A stretch of 64,000 bases of DNA from an uncultured Vicinamibacterales bacterium. Lineage in GTDB: Bacteria; Acidobacteriota; Vicinamibacteria; Vicinamibacterales; UBA8438. Position 1 is the first letter of the stretch, and the number at the start of each line of letters is the position of its first letter. A program made the position numbers and the translations under genes. Positions 53,386-61,644 of this stretch are shown piece after piece. The notes under the pieces are model-generated. The model did not search any database. It worked only from the letters and a program-made list of their open reading frames with translations, and had not been told where the DNA came from. The stretch spans positions 4,508,910 through 4,572,909 of the forward strand of contig OY282382.1 of assembly GCA_958295905.1 (NCBI GenBank). Direction: 5' to 3'.

Positions 53386-55059
53386 ATGTCCGACCTGCCC
53401 GCGGCCGGCGCGGAGGCGCCGGCGTTCTCGCTGACCGACCGGCAGGGGGCCACCCTCGCGTTCGACGGCGGTGCCGCCGCCGGGGCCACCCTGCTCTTCT
53501 TCTTCAAGCACGACTGCGCGACGTGCGAGCTGACGGCGCCGCTCGTCGAGCGGCTCCACCGGGCCCTCGGGCCGCACGGCCTGCGGGTTGCGGGGGTCTC
53601 CCAGGACCCCGAAGCCGACACCGCGGGATTCGTGGACCGGCACGGGTTGGGCTTCGACGTGGCCCTCGACGCCGACCTCACGGTGTCGGCCGACTACGGC
53701 TTCGACGCAGTGCCGGCCCTGGTGCTGGCGGGCGCGGCCCGCCGGGTTCGCCACAGCTTCGAAGGGTTCGCCAGGCAGGACCTCGTCGCGCTGATAGAGC
53801 GGGCGGCGGGGGCGTGCGGCGTCCCCGCGCCCGCCATCATCCGGGAGGAGGACGGGCTGCCCGATCATCGGCCCGGATGCGGCTCGAAGGTCCACGACCC
53901 CGAAGTGGCCCGCCGCCTTGCGGTGCGGCGCGGGGCGGCGACGCTGGGGGCGAGGCGGGTGCGCATCCCCGTCGACGACGACCCGTTCGAGTTCATGGCG
54001 TCGCAGGGGCTCGACGACGGGCTCCCCGTCGTCCCCCCGACCGAGGCCCGGGTGCTGCGGATGCTCGAGGGCACCACCCGCCCCGCGTCCGAGGTGGTCG
54101 CCCACGTGCCCCCGAACCTCGCCCCCGCCACGGTGGAGAAGGTCGCCATCAACGCGGTCATGGCCGGCTGCCGGCCGGAGTACCTGCCGGTGGTCATCGC
54201 CGCCGCGGAGGCCGCCTGCACCGACGCGTTCAATCTGCACGGGGTGCTGGCGACGACCTACTTCGCGACGCCGGTCATCGTCGTCAACGGGCCGATCCGC
54301 CGCCGGATCGGCCTCAACTGCGGCGGCAACGTCTTCGGGCAGGGGTTCCGCGCCAACGCCACCATCGGGCGGGCGCTGCAGCTGCTGGTGCGCAACGTCG
54401 GCGGGGGCCGTCCCGGCGAGGTGGACATGTCGACGCTCGGGCAACCGGGCAAGTTCACCTGCTGCATCGGCGAGCACGAGGAGGTCAGCGGCTGGGAACC
54501 CCTGCACGTCGAGCGCGGGTTCCCGGCCGGCACGAGCACCGTCACCGTCTTCGCGGGCGAGGCGCCGCGGGCGATTCGCGACCAGCTCTCGCGGACCGCG
54601 CGGTCGCTGGGGGCCAGCATGGGGTGGTGCCTGGAGACCATGGCCCACCCCAAGCTGCACCGCATGGGCGAGGTGCTGCTGGTGGTGAGTCCCGAGCACG
54701 CCCGGACGTTCGCACGGGAGAGCTGCACCAAGGCGGACCTGCGGGCCCGCATCCAGGAGGTGACCGCGAGGCCCCTGCGCGAGCTGCTGCCGGACGACGA
54801 GTGCCAGAAAGGCATGGCCCTCGGCACCCTGCCGCCGGAGTACCTCGGCCCGGACGGGCGGCCGACGGCCGAGGCCCTCGACACCCCCCTGCCGAAGTTC
54901 CGCCGCGACGACGACATCCTGATCGTCGTGGCCGGCGGCACCGCCGGCAAGTTCTCGGCGATGCTGGGCGGCTGGGCGAGCGGGGCGGCCGGGTCGACGG
55001 CGGTGACCCGGGAGATCACGGGCCAGCGTCCCGTGCGGAACGCACTTCAGACAAGGTGA
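53386..55059 (+). CDS. Thioredoxin-like (AhpC/TSA-type) domain fused to a large UGSC-associated domain
   Basis: A 557-residue protein. Residues 1-150 are a peroxiredoxin/TlpA-like domain: APAFSLTDRQGATLAF, LLFFFKHDCATCELTAPL with a CATC redox pair, VPALVLAGAARRVRHSFEGF. Residues 180-557 are an unfamiliar alpha/beta domain rich in cysteine-glycine turns: GLDDGLPVVPPTEARVLRML, NCGGNVFGQGFRANATIG, GKFTCCIGEHEEVSGWEP, LVVAGGTAGKF-like end. It lies 5 bases before the selenoprotein gene, so they are one operon and probably one redox system. The large domain resembles proteins annotated only as hypothetical beside UGSC proteins. No signal peptide. Confidence 0.7.
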   Translation: MSDLPAAGAEAPAFSLTDRQGATLAFDGGAAAGATLLFFFKHDCATCELTAPLVERLHRALGPHGLRVAGVSQDPEADTAGFVDRHGLGFDVALDADLTVSADYGFDAVPALVLAGAARRVRHSFEGFARQDLVALIERAAGACGVPAPAIIREEDGLPDHRPGCGSKVHDPEVARRLAVRRGAATLGARRVRIPVDDDPFEFMASQGLDDGLPVVPPTEARVLRMLEGTTRPASEVVAHVPPNLAPATVEKVAINAVMAGCRPEYLPVVIAAAEAACTDAFNLHGVLATTYFATPVIVVNGPIRRRIGLNCGGNVFGQGFRANATIGRALQLLVRNVGGGRPGEVDMSTLGQPGKFTCCIGEHEEVSGWEPLHVERGFPAGTSTVTVFAGEAPRAIRDQLSRTARSLGASMGWCLETMAHPKLHRMGEVLLVVSPEHARTFARESCTKADLRARIQEVTARPLRELLPDDECQKGMALGTLPPEYLGPDGRPTAEALDTPLPKFRRDDDILIVVAGGTAGKFSAMLGGWASGAAGSTAVTREITGQRPVRNALQTR

Positions 55060-55064
55060 ACGAC

Positions 55065-55607
55065 ATGCGCAACGAATCCCCGGTTATTCTGGACCCGACC
55101 GACGAGCGCGCCCCCATGGGGCGGCAGCCCGCCGCCCGACCCGCCCGCCTCGACGGGCCCCTGGGCATCATCGACATCGCGAAGGCGCGCGGAGATGTCT
55201 TCTGCGACGAGGTGGAGCGGCTCGTCCGCGAGCGCTTGCCGTCCGTCGACGTCATCCGCCTGCGCAAGCCGACCTACACGAAACCGGCGCCGGGCGACCT
55301 GCGGGACGAGGTCGGCGCGCGGTGCCGGGCGGTGATTCAGGCCCTCGCCGATTGAGGGTCCTGCACGTCGTGCAGTGTGCACGACCTGGTCGACTACGAG
55401 ACCCGCGGGATCCCCGCCGTCATGGTGGCGTCGAGCGAGTTCCGCCGCCCCGCCCGGATGCAGGCGGAGGCGCTGGGCATGCCCGGGATCGCGGGCGGGT
55501 CGGTGTTCGTGCCGCATCCGATCCAGGACGCCACCGACGACGAGATGCGGGCGAAGGCGCGGGACGCCATCGACGCCATCCTCGCCGCGCTGACCGCCGG
55601 GCCGTAG
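55065..55607 (+). CDS. UGSC-family selenoprotein (in-frame TGA = selenocysteine)
   Basis: Read through TGA 55353-55355, one frame of 181 codons gives 180 residues. The first part is RNESPVILDPTDERAPMGRQPA, LGIIDIAKARGDVFCDEVERL and RKPTYTKPAPGDLRDEVGAR. Then ALAD-U-GSCTSCSVHD, DYETRGIPAVMVASSEFRRP, FVPHPIQDATDDEMRAKA. The motif U-G-S-C is the defining feature of the UGSC family, in which U is selenocysteine. The 3' part continues the family exactly after the TGA, so this is not a nonsense mutation. A hairpin with a G-start loop lies 20 bases after the TGA. ATG 55065 follows the redoxin-fusion stop by 5 bases. Selenocysteine insertion genes are not in this window. Confidence 0.82.
55356..55387 (+). 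promoter_or_regulatory. Putative bacterial SECIS element
   Basis: Just after the TGA, GTCGTGCA (55367-55374) pairs perfectly with TGCACGAC (55378-55385) around loop GTG (55375-55377), with 19 bases from TGA to the loop. An alternative is CTGCAC/GTGCAG (55361-55375) capped by GGGTC/GACCT. Both match the bacterial SECIS layout: short stem, G at loop start, 16-37 bases from UGA. Confidence 0.6.
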
Positions 55608-55945
55608 GGCGGGCGAAGGCGCGGGATGCGATCAACGCCATCCCCGCCGCGCTGACCGCCGGGCCGTGGGGCAGGCGAAGGTGCGGGATGCGATCGACGC
55701 CATCCGCGGGATCCCCGCCGTCATGGCGGCGTCGAGCGGGTTCCGCCGCCCCGCCCGGATGCAGGCGGAGGCGCTGGGCATGCCCGGGATCGCGGACGGG
55801 TCGGTGTTCGTGCCGCATCCGATCCAGGACGCCACCGACGACGAGATGCGGGCGAAGGCGCGGGACGCCATCGACGCCATCCCCGCCGCGCTGACCGCCG
55901 GGCCATAGGACGGGCGAAGGCGCGGGATGCGATCGACGCCGTCCC
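55403..55945. repeat. Nested tandem duplication of the selenoprotein gene 3' end
   Basis: A block starting at 55403 recurs at 55704 (offset 301 bases) through the end of the coding sequence and beyond. Inside it a 62-base unit starting GGCGAAGGCG is repeated from 55551, 55613 and 55675. The 301-base offset shifts the frame, so the second copy forms a separate open frame 55666-55908 lacking the selenocysteine half. Confidence 0.75.
55666..55908 (+). pseudogene. Duplicated UGSC C-terminal fragment
   Basis: 80 codons read MGQAKVRDAIDAIRGIPAVM, SSGFRRPARMQAEALGMP and DEMRAKARDAIDAIPAALTAGP, nearly identical to the end of the upstream selenoprotein but without the U-G-S-C half. A GTG start is possible, but no function is expected; it is most likely a by-product of the tandem duplication. 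Confidence 0.7.
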
Positions 55946-56007
55946 CCGCCGTCCTTGGGACGCTGACGGGAATGACCTTGCCGTATGCCAAGCGCGCGAA
56001 ACGGGCT

Positions 56008-56118
56008 TCGCCCGGGCGCAGTCGGCAACGTCGTATCGGTCACACGGCCACGACGGGGGTCGAGGGCGACCCCGTCGAAGGCTCGCCCGGGTGCAGTCGG
56101 CAACTTCATATCGGTCAC
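56008..56118. repeat. 36-bp direct repeat pair
   Basis: 36-base copies at 56008-56043 and 56083-56118 (both TCGCCCGGG.GCAGTCGGCAAC...TATCGGTCAC) differ at three or four positions, with a 75-base period. They stand just before the symporter gene, so a regulatory role is possible, but no known site is matched. Confidence 0.75.
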
Positions 56119-56189
56119 TGGTCCTTACCGCCGGGCCGTGAAGCCGGCAGACGCCGCGCCCCGGTAGAGCCGCCCGAGAGGAGCCCCGC

Positions 56190-57749
56190 ATGGACGCGAT
56201 CGCGGTGACGACGATCGTCGTCTACCTGGCAGCCGCCACCGCCGCCGGGAGCCTCATGGCCCGCCGCGCCCGCAGCTCGGCGGGCTGGGCGGTGGCCGGC
56301 GGCGGCATGTCCACCGCGATGGTCGCGTTCGGCGTCGCCGGGACCCGCATCGGGGGCGCCGGCACCTACGGGGTGGCCGGCGACGTCGTCAGCGGCGGGG
56401 TCTGGAACCTGTGGTGGTACGGCATCAACACCTTTCTCGCCCTCGCCATCGTCGGGCTGTTCTTCGGCGTCTACTACCGGCGGTTCCGGCTGCGCACGGT
56501 CGGTGAGTTGTTCACCCTCCGCTTCGGGAAGCGCCGGTGCCAGTGGCTCACAAGCCTGTGCGTCCAGACCGAGTACGCCGTCGTCAACCTCATCGAGGCC
56601 TACGTGATCGGCGTCATCCTGAGCACCCTCACCCCCCTGTCGATGTTCGGCGGGGTGATGGTGGCGGCCGTCATCTTCTCCACCTACGTTTCCCTGGGGG
56701 GGCTGTGGGGCACCGCGGTCACGAACCTGATCCACTGTTCGGTGGTGCTCGTCGGCCTCCTCTGGGTGGGCCTGATGGGCATCGACCAGCTCGGCGGCTG
56801 GGGCGGGGTCACCGAATCCATCGGCGTTCACCTGGCCGCGGCGTCCGGGGACGAGACGGCTTGGTGGGGGTTCGCGGGCGCGGGATGGCTCCCGGTGATC
56901 GGGATGTTCTTCGCGGCGGCGGTGCACACGCCGGCCGCCTCGGTGTACACGAACTACTCGACGGCGGCCCGGACCGAACGTCAAATCGCACCGGCGTTTC
57001 TGCTCGGGGGGCTGATCGCGGCCGCGATGTCCGTGCTCGCGGGCCTGATCGGCATCCTCACCACCGCCCGCTACGGTCTCGACACCGGGCTCGGCGGCTA
57101 CCGCAACCTCACCACCCTGGCTTCCGGGATCGACCCGGTGGTCGGCGGGGCGGCGCTGGCCGCGGTGCTCGCCGCGGTCATCTCCTCCGGCGGCCCGATC
57201 CTGCTGTCGAGCGCCACGATGGTGGTGCGCGATTGGCTGCCGTTCTCCTGCCGCCGGACGTCGGAGCAGCAGCTTCGGGCGTACCGCATCACCACGACCG
57301 TCTACGCCTTCGCGGCGGCCCTGGCCGCCTGGTTCGTCGCCACCCGGACCACGATCTCCATCCTCGACCTGCTGTTGTTCGGATTCGCGATGGTGGTCCC
57401 CCCGGCGGTGGCCCTCGGCTATCTCATCTACCGGCCCCGGACCACCGAGCAGGGCGCGTGGTGGGGCATGGCGTCCGGATACGGCGCCGGGCTGGTCTGG
57501 TTCGCGTCGATCAAGATCGCCCTCGCGGCCGGGGTGACGGCCCCCGAGTCGGCCGGGTTCGTCGTCCGCATCCTCGCGCATGCGCTCACCGTCGACGGCG
57601 AGGGCCTCGATCCGTCGTATCTCACCTTCTTCGTGCCGCTGGCCGTCATCCCCCTCGTGTCGCGGTTCACGTCCGACACCGGCGCCCGCGACGATTTCTA
57701 CGAGATACTCTCCGGCCGCAGGCCGGTGGCCGTCGAGACGGACCGCTAG
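56190..57749 (+). CDS. Sodium:solute symporter family protein
   Basis: A 519-residue integral membrane protein with about 13 helices. SSS features include GGGMSTAMVAFGVAGTRIGGAGTYGVAGD in the first helices, RTVGELFTLRFGKR, YVSLGGLWGTAVTNLIH and VLAAVISSGGPILLSSATMVVRDWL. This is the LeuT-fold SSS/SLC5 family, importing a small solute with Na+. The substrate is unknown. ATG 56190 follows GAGAGGAGCC. Confidence 0.92.
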   Translation: MDAIAVTTIVVYLAAATAAGSLMARRARSSAGWAVAGGGMSTAMVAFGVAGTRIGGAGTYGVAGDVVSGGVWNLWWYGINTFLALAIVGLFFGVYYRRFRLRTVGELFTLRFGKRRCQWLTSLCVQTEYAVVNLIEAYVIGVILSTLTPLSMFGGVMVAAVIFSTYVSLGGLWGTAVTNLIHCSVVLVGLLWVGLMGIDQLGGWGGVTESIGVHLAAASGDETAWWGFAGAGWLPVIGMFFAAAVHTPAASVYTNYSTAARTERQIAPAFLLGGLIAAAMSVLAGLIGILTTARYGLDTGLGGYRNLTTLASGIDPVVGGAALAAVLAAVISSGGPILLSSATMVVRDWLPFSCRRTSEQQLRAYRITTTVYAFAAALAAWFVATRTTISILDLLLFGFAMVVPPAVALGYLIYRPRTTEQGAWWGMASGYGAGLVWFASIKIALAAGVTAPESAGFVVRILAHALTVDGEGLDPSYLTFFVPLAVIPLVSRFTSDTGARDDFYEILSGRRPVAVETDR

Positions 57750-57834
57750 TCAAGGGGCCTTCCTTCACCCGAACCGCCGGTTCCACCGTCGGTCAACGGG
57801 TGGCCATCGAGACGGACCGCTAGCCAAGGGGCCT
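57725..57834. repeat. Repeated 3' end of the symporter gene
   Basis: The last codons and following bases (GGTGGCCGTCGAGACGGACC ... CAAGGGGCCTT, from 57725) recur from 57799 with a 74-base period, including the stop codon. Confidence 0.75.
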
Positions 57835-57878
57835 TGGATTATTCATGGCGGTCTGAAAACGGTCAATAGGAGTACCTT

Positions 57879-58300
57879 TTGCCGCCCCCCTGTATTTCAG
57901 AGGAATCTGTGACGTGCATCCGTCTGAAGTCACACGACACCGCCCTTCAGGCAGCGGTCGGCATCGATGACAAACGCGCGGCAGTCGGAGCCGGTCGGCG
58001 GCGACACCGTACAGATCCAGAGCACGACGCCGGGGGCGATACCCCGCTGCATCGGGCCGCGTCGGGCGACGCGGCGTCGGCGGCGGCCCTCTTGCTCGAC
58101 CGCGGAGCCGAGACCGGCGCGCGGGCGGACGACGGCGCGACCCCCTTGCGCGTGGCGGCGCTCAAGCCGGCCGGGTGGTGCGGGTGTTGCTCAGCCGCGG
58201 AGCGAACGTTGACGCGCGTGCGGACGACGGTGCGGCCCCAGTGCATGCGGCGGGGCTGAACGCCGCCGCCGGGGGGGCTCGTCCTGGACTGCAAGCTCCC
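57879..58300 (+). pseudogene. Ankyrin-repeat gene fragment (upstream copy)
   Basis: Frames in this stretch give broken ankyrin units: GGDTPLHRAASGDAASAAAL, LLDRGAETGARADDGATPLRVAALK, then in another frame GANVDARADDGAAPVHAAGLN. Frame changes and the missing N-terminus mark it as decayed. Bases 58185-58234 are identical to 61094-61143 on the other side of the UvrA-like gene. Confidence 0.6.
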
Positions 58301-58565
58301 CCCGAACACCTGCCGCGGCGCCGAGCAGCGCGGGAGCGACAATGAAGTTCCTCATGGAACTGTCTCCTCATACCATGAACCCGGCACCCGCGTTCGAGCA
58401 ACCGGGTTCTCGGCCCGCCTCGGCCCGCAGCGTCTCGTCGACCGGCGTCCAGGTCCAAACGAGCCATCGTATGATCGCCCCTCGGACACCGCTCGGTTAC
58501 GCCGGCATTCTACCGATTCGCAGCCCGGCCGGCGGCCAGGAGCGGCCCGGCCAGGACGGCGACAC

Positions 58566-61043
58566 GTGACCCACATCGAGATTCGCGGCGCCCGGTCCCA
58601 CAACCTCAAGGGCATCGACGTCGATGTTCCGAAGCATCAGCTCGTCGCGTTCACCGGCGTGAGCGGCAGCGGCAAGTCGTCGCTCGTGTTCGACACCATC
58701 TACACGGAGGCGCAGCGCCAGCTCGTCGAGACGTTCGGCACCTACGCCCGCCGGCGGCTGCCCCAGCTCACCCGGCCGCCGGTCGAAGCCATCCGGAACA
58801 TCTCGCCGTGCATCGTGATCGACCAGAAGCGCCTCGGGGCCAGCAGCCGCAGCACCGTCGGCACCGTCACCGAGATCTACACCTACCTCCGGATGCTCTT
58901 CTCGCGCTGCGGCCGGCCGTTCATCGGCTGGTCGCACCGCTTCTCCTTCAATCACCCCGACGGCATGTGCCCCGCGTGCAAGGGCCTTGGGAAGCGCGTC
59001 CGCATCGACGTCGGCAAGCTGCTCGACCTCGACCGGAGCATCGAGGAAGGTGCTATCCGGCACCCGAGCTACGACCCCGGCAAGTGGTACTGGCGGGAGA
59101 TCGTCCAGACCGGCGTCGTCCCGCCCCGCAAGCCACTCCGGCAGTTCACCGAGACCGAGATGGAGCGGTTGCTCTGGGCGGACGGGGTGCGGATAGAGAA
59201 GGTCCACGAGGGCGTGACCTACGAGCGGCCCTTCGACGGGGTGGCCCGCAAGCTCGAGCGGCTCCACGTGGACAAGAACGAGGACCAGATCTCGAACGTG
59301 GCGCGGGAAGCGTATCGGCGGCTGTTCCGGGAGCGGCCCTGCTCCGATTGCGGCGGCGCCCGGCTCAACGCCGCGGCGCTCGCGGTCGAGCTGGCCGGCG
59401 GCTGGACCATCGGCCGGCTCGTCGAGTGCGAGCTTGCGGAGCTGGACCAGGGGCTCGGGGATCTCGTCGAGCGGGACGACTACGAGCCGATCCGCGACGT
59501 CGTCGCGACACTGGCCGCGCGGATGCGGGCGACGCTCCGGCACCTGATCGACATCGGCGTCGGCTACCTGTCGCTCAACCGGGGGGTGCCGACGCTCTCG
59601 GGCGGGGAGAGCCAGCGGGTCAAGATGGCGCGCCAGCTTGACTGCGACCTCGTCGATCTCATCTACATCCTCGACGAACCGACCGTCGGGCTCCACCCGC
59701 GGGACATCGACCACCTCATCGCCATGCTGCGACGCCTGCGCGACCAGGGCAACTCCGTGCTCGTGGTCGAGCACGACCCCGCCGTCATCCGCGCCGCGGA
59801 CTGGGTGGTCGACGTCGGCCCCCGCGCCGGCGACGGCGGCGGCGAGCTGGTCTTCGGCGGGCGCCTCGATGACCTCCTGTCCGCGGGCGGCGCGACCTCG
59901 CGCGCGCTGCGGGAACGAGCGGCCGCCCCGCGGCCGGTGCGCCGACCGTTCCGCGACACGCTGCGCATCGAAGGCGCGAGCGCCAACAATCTGCGCAACG
60001 TCACGGTCCGCATACCGAAGGGGGTGCTGACGTGCGTCACCGGAGTCGCCGGGTCGGGCAAGAGTTCGCTCGTGGGCGAGCTCGTCGGCACCCTCCGGCG
60101 GCGCCGGGGCGGGGACGGGAGCGCCGGTGAGGACGGAAGCCGGCAAGAGAACCGAAACCGCCGTCCGGATGGAGGCGGCGCTCGGGACCGGGACGTTGGC
60201 GGGGACGGAGGCCGCTCCGCGGCAGGCGGCCGGGGCGCAGGCCGCGGGGGAGGCTGCGACGGCGTCGTGGTCATCGATCAGCGTCCCGTCGGGCGCTCGT
60301 CCCGGTCCAACCCGGCCACCTACATCGGCGTCTTCGACTCCATCCGCAAGCTGTTCGGCGCCGCCAACCGGGTCTCCCCCGCCCTCTTCAGCTTCAACGC
60401 CAAGGGTTCCTGCCCGGAGTGCAAGGGGCGCGGCTATCTGGAGGTCGAGCTGTCGTTTCTCGACGACGTCCGCCTCGACTGCAAGGTGTGCGGGGGCAAG
60501 CGGTACCGGGAGGAAGTGCTGGAGCTGACGTACCACGGCCGCTCCATCCATGACGTCCTGGAGATGACGGTCACCGATGCCCTGGCCTTCTTCGCCTCGG
60601 CCGGTGTCGATGATTGCAGGGGACGGAGCAACGTAATCACGCGCGGCCTCCAGCTTCTTTCCGACGTCGGCGTCGGCTACCTGCGGCTGGGACAATCGGT
60701 GTCCACCCTGTCGGGCGGCGAAGCGCAGCGCCTCAAGCTCGCCTCCGAGCTGACCCGCTCCGGCAACGTCTACGTCATGGACGAGCCGACGACCGGCCTT
60801 CACCCCGCCGACATCGACCGCCTGCTGGGCGTCGTCGACCGGCTCCTCACGGCCGGCAACACCGTCGTGGTCATCGAGCACAACCTCGACGTCATCGCCG
60901 CCGCCGACTGGATTGTCGACCTCGGACCGGAGGGCGGGAAGGACGGCGGCGCCATCGTCGCCGAGGGCACGCCGGAAGCCGTCGCCGCGCAGCATGCGAC
61001 CAGCCACACGGGGCGTTATCTGAGGGAACGGCTGGGGTCATGA
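58566..61043 (+). CDS. UvrA-like (excinuclease subunit A paralogue) ABC ATPase
   Basis: An 825-residue twin ABC ATPase of the UvrA family. Walker A 1 is [15 protein letters not shown], and a zinc hook [10 protein letters not shown] plus CSDCGGARL lies within. The first signature is [15 protein letters not shown] with Walker [12 protein letters not shown]. Walker A 2 is [15 protein letters not shown], followed by [14 protein letters not shown] and CKVCGGKRY, the second signature [15 protein letters not shown] and [10 protein letters not shown]. Length is 825, below the about 940 of repair UvrA, so it is the UvrA2-like class associated with drug tolerance or unknown DNA roles. A glycine/arginine-rich insert of about 55 residues follows the second Walker A. 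GTG 58566 is the start. Confidence 0.88.
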   Translation: MTHIEIRGARSHNLKGIDVDVPKHQLVAFTGVSGSGKSSLVFDTIYTEAQRQLVETFGTYARRRLPQLTRPPVEAIRNISPCIVIDQKRLGASSRSTVGTVTEIYTYLRMLFSRCGRPFIGWSHRFSFNHPDGMCPACKGLGKRVRIDVGKLLDLDRSIEEGAIRHPSYDPGKWYWREIVQTGVVPPRKPLRQFTETEMERLLWADGVRIEKVHEGVTYERPFDGVARKLERLHVDKNEDQISNVAREAYRRLFRERPCSDCGGARLNAAALAVELAGGWTIGRLVECELAELDQGLGDLVERDDYEPIRDVVATLAARMRATLRHLIDIGVGYLSLNRGVPTLSGGESQRVKMARQLDCDLVDLIYILDEPTVGLHPRDIDHLIAMLRRLRDQGNSVLVVEHDPAVIRAADWVVDVGPRAGDGGGELVFGGRLDDLLSAGGATSRALRERAAAPRPVRRPFRDTLRIEGASANNLRNVTVRIPKGVLTCVTGVAGSGKSSLVGELVGTLRRRRGGDGSAGEDGSRQENRNRRPDGGGARDRDVGGDGGRSAAGGRGAGRGGGCDGVVVIDQRPVGRSSRSNPATYIGVFDSIRKLFGAANRVSPALFSFNAKGSCPECKGRGYLEVELSFLDDVRLDCKVCGGKRYREEVLELTYHGRSIHDVLEMTVTDALAFFASAGVDDCRGRSNVITRGLQLLSDVGVGYLRLGQSVSTLSGGEAQRLKLASELTRSGNVYVMDEPTTGLHPADIDRLLGVVDRLLTAGNTVVVIEHNLDVIAAADWIVDLGPEGGKDGGAIVAEGTPEAVAAQHATSHTGRYLRERLGS

Positions 61044-61083
61044 GCGGGCAGACGTCCGCACGGAGACTCTGTAACGTGGATGA

Positions 61084-61374
61084 CTACACCGCATGTTGCT
61101 CAGCCGCGGAGCGAACGTTGACGCGCGTGCGGACGACGGTGCGACCCCCGCTGCATGTGGCGGCGCTGAACGACGCCGCCGGGATAGTGGCGGCGTTGCT
61201 GATCCACGGGGCCGACCTCAACGCCCCCCGACGCCGCGGGGCACGCGCCCCTCCACTGGGCGGCGTCGGGGGAACGCCGTGGCGGCGGTCGAAGTCCTGC
61301 TGGACCGCGGGGCGAGCGCCCATGCGCGTGCCGATGACGGCGGCAAGCCCGTTGGACGCGGCGGCACGCCCAGC
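61084..61374 (+). pseudogene. Ankyrin-repeat gene fragment (downstream copy)
   Basis: Broken ankyrin units read LLSRGANVDARADDGATP, AALNDAAGIVAALLIHGADL and VAAVEVLLDRGASAHARADDG in shifting frames. The block ends at the IS630-derived mini-element at 61375. It is partly identical to the fragment upstream of the UvrA-like gene. Confidence 0.6.
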
Positions 61375-61482
61375 TAGTGGTCCGTCACGTCATAAGTTTC
61401 GGACAGACGGACTTGGGTCGAACGACGTATTTCTTCCGCATAGAACTCTTGCGGTCGGGGTGAGTGCTCCGGCGACCCTGTT

Positions 61483-61488
61483 TTTAGT
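61483..61488. repeat. Left target duplication of the IS1634 element
   Basis: TTTAGT, repeated exactly at 63450-63455 on the other side of the element. Confidence 0.85.
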
Positions 61489-61631
61489 CGGAAGTTTCAG
61501 CGGCCCATTTCCCCTAATTCATAGATTATAAAGGGTTTTGGGGCTTTTGGGTGTGGTGCGAGCCCTGATTTGTAGCCATGTAATAAGTGCTTTTTGTTGC
61601 ATATATCCCTTTATTTACAGGATATATTTGG

Positions 61632-61637
61632 TATAAT
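61632..61637 (+). promoter_or_regulatory. -10 box of the transposase promoter
   Basis: TATAAT lies 8 bases before the transposase ATG, within an AT-rich stretch. The transcript would be nearly leaderless. No clear -35 was assigned. Confidence 0.5.
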
Positions 61638-61644
61638 ATTAACC

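Noticed and set aside
55353..55355. TGA as a true nonsense mutation making two gene fragments
   Set aside because: The sequence on both sides continues the UGSC family, whose defining residue is encoded by TGA, and a SECIS-like hairpin follows.
56008..56118. Possible CRISPR array
   Set aside because: Only two repeat units, spacing not characteristic, no further units and no cas genes nearby.
61044..61640. tRNA or other RNA gene near the IS630/IS1634 junction
   Set aside because: No cloverleaf-compatible pairing or T-loop-like GTTC motif was found. The AT-rich part is the IS1634 end.
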